NCBI GenBank assembly: GCA_029883045.1
Contig: JAOUJU010000028.1
Location: 1-11,740, forward strand
From: Rhodospirillaceae bacterium
Lineage (GTDB): Bacteria; Pseudomonadota; Alphaproteobacteria; Rhodospirillales; Magnetovibrionaceae
Length of the DNA stretch: 11,740 nucleotides
Reading direction: 5' to 3'
Below are positions 6,543 through 11,740 of the stretch, one piece after another; position 1 is the stretch's first letter; every line of letters begins with the position of its first letter. The notes below the pieces were generated by a model. The model did no database searches and was not told the DNA's origin. It saw only the letters and a program-made list of their open reading frames with translations. The position numbers and the translations under genes are program-made.

Positions 6543-7888
6543 TTACTGATCCGCAAATTGCTCTCATAATGCTTGGTTTGTTTATTTTTGTGGTGCTGCT
6601 TGGGTTTCCAATCGCGTTTACCCTTGTGGCTATGGGACTTGGGTTTGGTTATTACGCCTATTATGACGAAACACGTATGCAAACGCTGTTTGATAACCGA
6701 ATATTTGATCTGTTTGTACAGAACACGTTCTCGGTTATGTCCAATGATGTTTTAGTCGCGGTCCCATTATTCTTATTCATGGGGTATGTGGTTGAACGTG
6801 CCAATATTGTAAACCGTCTGTTTTTTAGCTTTCAATTAGCCGCACGTAATCTGCCTGGTTCTATGGCCGTTGCCGCATTGTTGACCTGCGCGGTATTTGC
6901 AACTGCCACCGGAATTGTTGGCGCGGTTGTAACGCTAATGGGCATGTTGGCTTTTCCCGCCATGTTGGAAGCCAAATATGATAAAAGCTACGCCGCGGGT
7001 GTTATTTGCGCCGGTGGTTGCCTTGGCATCTTGATACCGCCATCAATTATGTTAATCGTTTATGCCGCAATTGCGGAAATTTCACCCTTGCGTCTGTATG
7101 CCGGAGCGCTGTTTCCGGGTTTTATGTTAGCTGGTTTCTATATTATTTATGTTGTGACCCGTGCGTATTTTAATCCTTCACTGGCACCGAAACCGGAAAC
7201 TACAGATGTTTCGCTCAGCAAGATTCTTTACGAATTGATGACATCATTTTTCCCGCTGGCGTTTCTTATTTCGGCAGTGTTGGGGGCAATTTTAATGGGG
7301 CTGGCAACGCCAGCTGAAGCCGCTGGTGTTGGTGCCGCGGGTGGTTTGCTGTTGGCGGCAATTTATCGTTCTCTTTCGTGGGAACGCCTGAAAGAAGCCG
7401 TATTCTTGACCGCAAAAACATCGGCAATGGTGTGTTGGTTGTTTGTTGGTTCATGGACTTTTGCCTCGGTATTTTCATATTTAGGCGGCCACGATATCAT
7501 TAAAGATTGGTTCCTAGCGCTTGATATTGGCACTATAGGGTTCTTGATTTTGGCGCAGATAACAATTTTCTTGCTTGGTTGGCCGCTGGAATGGACCGAA
7601 ATTATTATTATTTTCGTTCCTATTTTCTTGCCGATGCTTGAAACCTTTAATGTTGATCCGTTGTTCTTTGGAATGCTGGTAGCGCTTAACCTACAAACAT
7701 CGTTTCTCACCCCACCGATGGCAATGGCGGCATATTATTTAAAAGGCGTCGCCCCGGATGATGTGGAATTGATGGAAATTTTCAAGGGCATTATGCCGTA
7801 TTTGGGAATTGTTATTTTTTCCATGGTTCTTCTTTATAATTTCCCGGGAATTGCGCTCTGGTTGCCTGAATATTTGTTCGGTAAATAA
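6539..7888 (+). CDS. TRAP transporter large permease (DctM / FcbT3 type)
   Basis: Encodes a 449-residue, very hydrophobic inner-membrane protein with many segments, as expected for the DctM subunit that forms the transport path. Family signatures include FLFMGYVVERANI, the Ala/Thr/Gly-rich stretch around VFATATGIVGAVVTLMG, and CLGILIPPSIMLIVYA in the middle. A second related half has LGWPLEWTEIIIIFVPIFLP. The pattern fits the FcbT3/COG4664 subgroup and matches the subgroup of the binding protein. The start codon overlaps the small-permease stop by four bases. The amidase gene follows 19 bases later, suggesting one transcript. Confidence 0.94.
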   Translation: MITDPQIALIMLGLFIFVVLLGFPIAFTLVAMGLGFGYYAYYDETRMQTLFDNRIFDLFVQNTFSVMSNDVLVAVPLFLFMGYVVERANIVNRLFFSFQLAARNLPGSMAVAALLTCAVFATATGIVGAVVTLMGMLAFPAMLEAKYDKSYAAGVICAGGCLGILIPPSIMLIVYAAIAEISPLRLYAGALFPGFMLAGFYIIYVVTRAYFNPSLAPKPETTDVSLSKILYELMTSFFPLAFLISAVLGAILMGLATPAEAAGVGAAGGLLLAAIYRSLSWERLKEAVFLTAKTSAMVCWLFVGSWTFASVFSYLGGHDIIKDWFLALDIGTIGFLILAQITIFLLGWPLEWTEIIIIFVPIFLPMLETFNVDPLFFGMLVALNLQTSFLTPPMAMAAYYLKGVAPDDVELMEIFKGIMPYLGIVIFSMVLLYNFPGIALWLPEYLFGK

Positions 7889-7907
7889 TGACGCATCTTG
7901 GATTGGC

Positions 7908-9245
7908 ATGAGCAATAATCTTAACATTCTATCAGCCAGTGAAGCTGCGCGGGCAATAAGGGAATCCGAAATTTCATCGGAAGAACTTGTTAAAGATTGC
8001 CTTGAACGTATTTCAGACGTTGAAGATGCGGTCCACGCATGGGAAAGCATTGATACTGAATACGCAATAGAGCAAGCAAAGCAATCTGATAAACGCCGCC
8101 GTTCTGGCGCACCAATCGGCCCGTTACAGGGTATTCCAGTTGGGGTTAAGGATATCTTTGATACCAAAGATTTCCCCACCCAATTTGGCTCAGCTATATA
8201 CAAAGACCGCACCACAACCGAAGATGCAACTGTTGTTGCAATGTTAAGGCAAGCTGGTGCAATAATTTTGGGTAAAACAGTTACCGCGGAATTTGCCTGC
8301 ATGTCGCCCGGACTAACCACCAACCCCCATGATGTAACACGCACGCCTGGTGGTTCCAGTAGCGGATCAGCCGCCGCCGTTGCCGCTGCCATGGTACCAT
8401 TGGCAATTGGTACGCAAACCAATGGTTCGGTTATTCGTCCGGCCTCGTATTGTGGTGTGGTTGGCTATAAACCTACATTTGGTCTGGTTTCGCGCCATAG
8501 GGTGCTTCGGGTGTCGCGTATCCTTGATCAGGTTGGGGTTTTTGCCCGCACCGTTGAAGACGCCGCATTAATGGCCGAGGCAATAATTGGTTTTGACGGG
8601 ATGGACCGTGATACCAGCACAAACCCCAAGCCACATTTGTTAAGGGCGGTTGGCGAAGAACCGCCAATGCCTCCACGCTTTGCTTTTATTAAAGGACCAG
8701 CATGGGCCATGTGTGACACCGAAACCCATTCAGCCTTTACAGAGCTGGTCGGTGCTTTGGGCAACAGGGTAGAAGAGGTTGATCTTGGTGCGGTTTATGA
8801 TGAAGTATTTGAATGGCATCGCATGGTTATGCAAGCCGATATAGCCAAAAACTTTGCCGATGATTACAAAAATCACAAGGAACAATTAAGCCCAATACTG
8901 GTCGAGATGATTGAACGTGGACGCAAGGTTCATGCGGTCGATTACAGCCTTGCGCTGGATCGTATTGATATGTTTGCAGTAGCATTTGCCCCAATGTTTG
9001 AAGAGTTCGATGCCATTATTACGCCCGCTGCCACTGGTGAGGCCCCGATTGGCCTTGAAAGTACCGGAAACCCGGCACCGGCAACACTTTGGACATTCGC
9101 CGGAATGCCAGCAATGACTTTACCATTGTTACAAGGTGATAGCGGTATGCCACTAGGCGTGCAAATGGTGGGAGCGCGTGGCGATGATCAGCGTTTATTT
9201 AGAAATGCCAGTTGGCTTGCAAAGTATCTGGAAGAATTGTCGTAA
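7908..9245 (+). CDS. Amidase-signature family hydrolase
   Basis: Encodes 445 residues, within the usual length for the family. The Ser-cisSer-Lys triad is visible as Lys81 (GVKDIFDT), Ser150 (in GGSSSGSAAA) and the nucleophile Ser174 (QTNGSVIRPAS). The spacings of 69 and 24 residues are those I recall for malonamidase E2 (62/131/155). The nucleophile loop reads TNGSV rather than the TGGSIR of GatA, so a tRNA amidotransferase subunit is unlikely and a free-standing amidase is favoured. No signal peptide, so cytoplasmic. ATG 7908 is chosen because it leaves a normal family N-terminus; earlier in-frame starts lie inside the large-permease gene and add an unrelated hydrophobic leader. The ribosome site is weak (GGA 5 bases upstream). 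Position after the TRAP genes suggests it acts on the imported solute or a derivative; this is inference. Confidence 0.92.
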   Translation: MSNNLNILSASEAARAIRESEISSEELVKDCLERISDVEDAVHAWESIDTEYAIEQAKQSDKRRRSGAPIGPLQGIPVGVKDIFDTKDFPTQFGSAIYKDRTTTEDATVVAMLRQAGAIILGKTVTAEFACMSPGLTTNPHDVTRTPGGSSSGSAAAVAAAMVPLAIGTQTNGSVIRPASYCGVVGYKPTFGLVSRHRVLRVSRILDQVGVFARTVEDAALMAEAIIGFDGMDRDTSTNPKPHLLRAVGEEPPMPPRFAFIKGPAWAMCDTETHSAFTELVGALGNRVEEVDLGAVYDEVFEWHRMVMQADIAKNFADDYKNHKEQLSPILVEMIERGRKVHAVDYSLALDRIDMFAVAFAPMFEEFDAIITPAATGEAPIGLESTGNPAPATLWTFAGMPAMTLPLLQGDSGMPLGVQMVGARGDDQRLFRNASWLAKYLEELS

Positions 9246-9263
9246 TTGATATATTATTAACCT

Positions 9264-9280
9264 CTGCCATAAATTGGCAG
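9264..9280. repeat. Short inverted repeat upstream of small membrane-protein gene
   Basis: CTGCCA (9264-9269) and TGGCAG (9275-9280) form a perfect 6-bp inverted repeat with a 5-base spacer, in the 62-bp gap between the amidase and the 69-residue protein gene. It could be a small operator or hairpin. No T-run follows, so it is not a standard terminator. Confidence 0.35.
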
Positions 9281-9307
9281 GATCAGTATAACAAAAGGAA
9301 CAACCCG

Positions 9308-9517
9308 ATGAATACCATAACCGGACTTATTGGCGTTGCCATGTTTCTAGCGTTCATTGGCGGGCTGGCACAATCAATCGGTGCATTACCATTCATAATC
9401 ATCGTCATCGCAATTAGCACCATGGCAATTTATGATTATTATGAAAGCGTTAAATCCGAGCGCAGTCAGGCCATAAGGCAGGCAAACGTTGACGCCAAAG
9501 AAAACGAACAATCCTGA
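9308..9517 (+). CDS. Small hypothetical membrane protein (69 aa)
   Basis: I do not recognise a named family. The 69-residue product has two adjacent hydrophobic stretches (about residues 4-23 and 26-42) separated by a short loop with Gly and Pro, then a hydrophilic charged tail from about residue 43. This suggests a helical hairpin in the inner membrane. The start is supported by AAGGA at 9295-9299, 8 bases before ATG 9308. An in-frame non-ATG start at 9212 would overlap the amidase and is not needed. It sits 62 bp after the amidase and 28 bp before another small membrane-protein gene, so the two may be cotranscribed. Confidence 0.7.
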   Translation: MNTITGLIGVAMFLAFIGGLAQSIGALPFIIIVIAISTMAIYDYYESVKSERSQAIRQANVDAKENEQS

Positions 9518-9545
9518 TTATTTGCCTGAGTAGGCCCTTTATTAA

Positions 9546-9833
9546 ATGACAAAACTTCCCAATTGGTTGATCTCATACCTGCGTCAACCGTTTGTTTTTA
9601 TTGTGTGGGTAATGGAAACCTATACAAAAAATACTACACGCGCGCGCATTTTTATGGCTAAGCCAGATGTTATCAAGGTGTTTAAGCTGGCAATTACAAT
9701 TACAATGCTGGCGTGGATTGTTGTTGGCATAATGGCAAGCGATGAAGATAGGGGTCGCTTAACAGAAAAAATTAGAACCACCTGGGGCGATATTCAGGAC
9801 ATTAACGAACAAAAGAAATTGCAAAGTAACTAA
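9546..9833 (+). CDS. Small hypothetical membrane-anchored protein (95 aa)
   Basis: I do not recognise a family. The 95-residue product has an aromatic, moderately hydrophobic N-terminal stretch (about 5-22), a basic segment (TRAR, 31-34), one clear membrane segment (about 45-64) and a charged C-terminal tail that may be helical. No good ribosome site is seen before the ATG, which lowers confidence in the exact start. The stop TAA (9831-9833) overlaps the stop of the convergent RTX gene, so the two reading frames share four bases at their 3' ends. Confidence 0.6.
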   Translation: MTKLPNWLISYLRQPFVFIVWVMETYTKNTTRARIFMAKPDVIKVFKLAITITMLAWIVVGIMASDEDRGRLTEKIRTTWGDIQDINEQKKLQSN

Positions 9834-11740
9834 ATCAAGAAATCGTCAACCGTAAGGTCGGCAAGCATTATGCCGCTTAAGGTAATGCCATCACCGGCAC
9901 CAAAATCAAGAACAACATCGGCCCCTATTTGCTGGGCGCTTGCCATTACATCGGCAAATCCAGCAAAGACATTAAGCCCGCTTAGATCAATGGTGTCTTC
10001 AACCCCACCAGCAGTAAAATCGGTTATTGTGTCATTGCCATCACCAGCAATGAATACAAATAGATCATCACCAGAACCACCGCTAAGCATGTCATTGCCA
10101 ATTCCACCGACGATATGGTCGTTGCCACCAGCACCATTGATAATATCCATGCCAGCAAGGCCAAACAGCCCGTTAGCGCCATTATCTCCCAACAAGGTGT
10201 CGTTGCCGGTATCGCCAGTTGCATCAACCCGGGGGACGGTAACGTTTATATCAACCAAACCATAGCCTGGTATTTCCACAGTTAAAATATCGGATCCGTA
10301 CGACGTGGATGTTGTGGGGATATCAAGCGTCACATCGAACGTATAGGTGCCAGCGCTCACGTCTGTATATGACGTAGGTGTTATTGAGCTAACATAACCA
10401 AAATCATCACCACTAATTGACGGCGTAAGGTTTATTGTATTATTTGCAACGTAGCTTTCAATGGCAGAAACAACGTTTGTTCCGTCAGCTGTCCATGTTG
10501 TTACGCTGCCAAATCCCCAGCTATTAACCAAGGCCTGATAGGTTGCCAATTGGTCTGCACTAACGGAAAATATTGGGATTATTCCTGCATCAAGCAGCAT
10601 TTGTCCAACTATGGCGGGATCGGGATAATCCTCAATGTCAAATATGGTGTCATAATTGTTGGCTGTAGCGTTGAAATCGCCAGCTTGGTGATATGCAGAA
10701 TCTGTGCTGAGAACCACAAATTTTTGTGCACCATCGCGAAAACCAATTTCGCTGCTAGCGCGAAGCGCTGTTTGTACCAGCGCCTCCATCTGCGCATCCT
10801 TATAATCGAAACGAACATCACCCCCATAATAATATGAAAGGTTATTAAGGGATGACTGCACGGTATTTATATCAGAAGACATACCAAGATCGGTGTTATA
10901 AACAAAGTCAGCCTGGTTTGGTGACACTAAAACTCCATTTACTGTAATCGAGTAGTGTGAGTTACCATATGGAAAAATTGGTTTATCTACAAAGCTACCT
11001 ATGCCGAAGGTTACATCACCTGTTTGCGATAGCGTGTTATATATGCTGGCAAAATTTGCTCTGGCGGCATCTAACTCTCCATGCATTGACAAACTCAAAT
11101 CATGAACCATAAATACATCATACATTGGCATAATGTTTTGCACGTTTACATCAATTGAAAATGTAACCGAAGACCCAGCAGTTAAGGTTGCATCGGCGGA
11201 ATCAATTGAAATGGCGCTGTTGCCTGGCATTGTTGCAGTGATGGCGCTTGGCGTTGCGGTAGGGCGCTGGGTAGGATCAGATAAATCTATGTTAACTGGT
11301 GCGGCTGATGTAATTTCAATTTCTAGTTCTTCAATATTGCGAAGGTTAAGCCCGAAAGAGGTTTCAAAAACCTGATGCTTGCTGCTGTGGCTACTTGAAT
11401 CCTTAAATCCGTGCCCTTCGGAACTTTTTTCATTTGCATTATCAGTAATCCAAGTCTGAAGTTGGGTAATTTCATCTTGCAGCGCATCAAATTGTTCCTG
11501 AGACATTTTTAATAACAGCTTATCGGACCCCTTGCCCCCATCATAAAAATCAGTTGCCCCAAAATTTTCTTCAAGGTCATAAATCAGCGTGTCATCGCCA
11601 CGATCACCATCGACAATATCGTTGCCGGCCCCGCCATCGAGCACATCATCATCGTTGGTTCCACGAATATAATCATTGCCTGAATTTGGGGAAACTTCCG
11701 TTACATCATCGTCATCATCGTCATGGCCATCATCATCGTG
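9830..11740 (-). CDS. Secreted RTX protein carrying an integrin beta headpiece-like region (5' end outside window)
   Basis: The frame is open to base 11740, so the N-terminus is missing; 636 residues are visible, numbered from the window edge. In order: an Asp-rich stretch (1-12); a first RTX block (about 24-55, with DDDVLDGGAGND); a polar region containing the RTX-associated pattern FYDGGKGSDKLLL and FGLNLRNIEELEIEI (about 65-142); a linker; then an integrin beta-like region (about 175-505). After that come a second RTX block (about 511-577, with GNDTLLGDN, GNDHIVGGI, GNDMLSGGS, GDDLFVF) and a C-terminal region ending in hydrophobic ADLTVDDFLI, typical of type I secretion substrates. The visible protein has no cysteine, usual for calcium-folding RTX proteins. 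Expected to leave the cell by a type I secretion system, which is not in this window, and to act outside, probably in adhesion or ligand binding. Overlaps the convergent upstream gene by four bases. Confidence 0.93.
   Translation of the reverse strand, partial: HDDDGHDDDDDDVTEVSPNSGNDYIRGTNDDDVLDGGAGNDIVDGDRGDDTLIYDLEENFGATDFYDGGKGSDKLLLKMSQEQFDALQDEITQLQTWITDNANEKSSEGHGFKDSSSHSSKHQVFETSFGLNLRNIEELEIEITSAAPVNIDLSDPTQRPTATPSAITATMPGNSAISIDSADATLTAGSSVTFSIDVNVQNIMPMYDVFMVHDLSLSMHGELDAARANFASIYNTLSQTGDVTFGIGSFVDKPIFPYGNSHYSITVNGVLVSPNQADFVYNTDLGMSSDINTVQSSLNNLSYYYGGDVRFDYKDAQMEALVQTALRASSEIGFRDGAQKFVVLSTDSAYHQAGDFNATANNYDTIFDIEDYPDPAIVGQMLLDAGIIPIFSVSADQLATYQALVNSWGFGSVTTWTADGTNVVSAIESYVANNTINLTPSISGDDFGYVSSITPTSYTDVSAGTYTFDVTLDIPTTSTSYGSDILTVEIPGYGLVDINVTVPRVDATGDTGNDTLLGDNGANGLFGLAGMDIINGAGGNDHIVGGIGNDMLSGGSGDDLFVFIAGDGNDTITDFTAGGVEDTIDLSGLNVFAGFADVMASAQQIGADVVLDFGAGDGITLSGIMLADLTVDDFLI
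10010..10210 (-). repeat. C-terminal RTX nonapeptide repeats
   Basis: Encodes about six degenerate GGxGxDxUx calcium-binding nonapeptides in a row, including GNDTLLGDN, GMDIINGAG, GNDHIVGGI, GNDMLSGGS and GDDLFVFIA, ending with DGNDTITDF. Such repeats form a parallel beta-roll that folds when it meets extracellular calcium. The two units before GMDIINGAG are degenerate (GANGLFGLA). Confidence 0.9.
10226..11218 (-). other. Integrin beta-I domain with split hybrid-like flanks
   Basis: Within the RTX gene (residues about 175-505 from the window edge). The beta-I part spans about 10439-11125. It has a MIDAS loop HDLSLSM (Asp214, Ser216, Ser218), the block GIGSFVDKPIFPY (Asp252), two acidic residues Asp312 and Asp315 matching integrin beta3 Asp217 and Glu220, and VVLSTDSAYH (Asp347) matching beta3 Asp251. 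Later blocks EDYPDPAIVGQML, IIPIFSVSADQ and TADGTNVVSAI match integrin MDYPSLGLM, INLIFAVTEN and DSSNVLQLI in order. Before it, AGSSVTFSIDVNVQ resembles the end of the first hybrid-domain half of beta3; after it, AGTYTFDVTLDI and VDINVTVPR resemble the second half. Comparison is from memory of human beta3. Confidence 0.82.
11560..11680 (-). repeat. Upstream RTX repeat block
   Basis: Encodes GNDYIRGTN, DDDVLDGGA, GNDIVDGDR and GDDTLIYDL, four RTX-like nonapeptides placed before the integrin-like region. The coding DNA is low-complexity. More repeats may lie beyond the window. Confidence 0.85.
11705..11740 (-). repeat. Asp-rich trinucleotide tract at window edge
   Basis: The last 36 bases encode an Asp-rich segment (HDDDGHDDDDDD) through GAT/GAC codons. 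It is a simple-sequence stretch prone to length variation and probably a flexible or calcium-binding acidic spacer in the RTX protein. Confidence 0.7.

Noticed and set aside
7809..7907. Extended N-terminus for the amidase
   Set aside because: It would lie inside the large-permease gene and add a hydrophobic stretch foreign to the amidase family; ATG 7908 gives the normal start.
7739..8422. 227-residue minus-strand open frame
   Set aside because: It lies opposite the end of the large permease and the well-supported amidase, with a composition typical of an antisense shadow.
9870..10265. 131-residue plus-strand open frame opposite the RTX repeats
   Set aside because: A Ser/Pro/Ala-rich shadow generated by Gly/Asp-rich RTX coding sequence on the other strand.
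10439..11125. Ordinary bacterial VWA domain
   Set aside because: Generic VWA domains share the DxSxS motif, but not the SFVDKPxxPY block, the long specificity-loop-like insertion and the DYP...IFxV order seen here, which are integrin-beta features.
11560..11740. Possible CRISPR or tandem DNA repeat at the right end
   Set aside because: The repetition is codon-level, from RTX nonapeptides and Asp runs, without conserved repeat-spacer units.

Overview
The window looks like a chromosomal segment of a Gram-negative proteobacterium, most likely a marine or aquatic alphaproteobacterium. This rests on the gene types (FcbT/TakP-type TRAP transporter with a Tat-dependent binding protein, hybrid histidine kinase, type I-secreted RTX protein) and moderate, slightly AT-leaning base composition judged by eye. 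No rRNA, tRNA, insertion sequence or CRISPR array was seen. Genes at both ends run off the window.

Layout. Positions 2-1792 (+) hold the 3' part of a hybrid sensor kinase (PAS-PAS-HisKA-HATPase-REC). It converges on a beta-CASP metallo-beta-lactamase-fold nuclease (1819-3198, -), which is divergent from a D-2-hydroxyacid dehydrogenase (3261-4229, +). A 435-bp non-coding gap (4230-4664) follows, with a promoter-like element, a long near-perfect palindrome and a second hairpin just ahead of a transport operon. The operon encodes a lipoprotein-type, Tat-signal TRAP substrate-binding protein (4665-5846), a GC-rich intergenic hairpin (5879-5909), the small permease (5952-6542), the large permease (6539-7888, ATGA overlap) and an amidase-signature hydrolase (7908-9245). 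Two short, unrecognised membrane proteins follow (9308-9517 and 9546-9833). The TRAP genes and amidase plausibly work together: import of an organic acid or amide-bearing acid across the inner membrane, then hydrolysis in the cytoplasm.

The most striking gene is at the right end (9830-11740, -, 5' end outside the window): a secreted RTX protein. Between its two RTX calcium-binding repeat blocks sits a region that reads like the headpiece of an animal integrin beta subunit: a beta-I (integrin-type von Willebrand A) domain with MIDAS residues and the integrin FVDKPxxPY signature, flanked on both sides by strand segments resembling the split hybrid domain. It contains no cysteine. The C-terminus looks like a type I secretion signal, so this is probably an extracellular, metal-dependent adhesin or binding protein.
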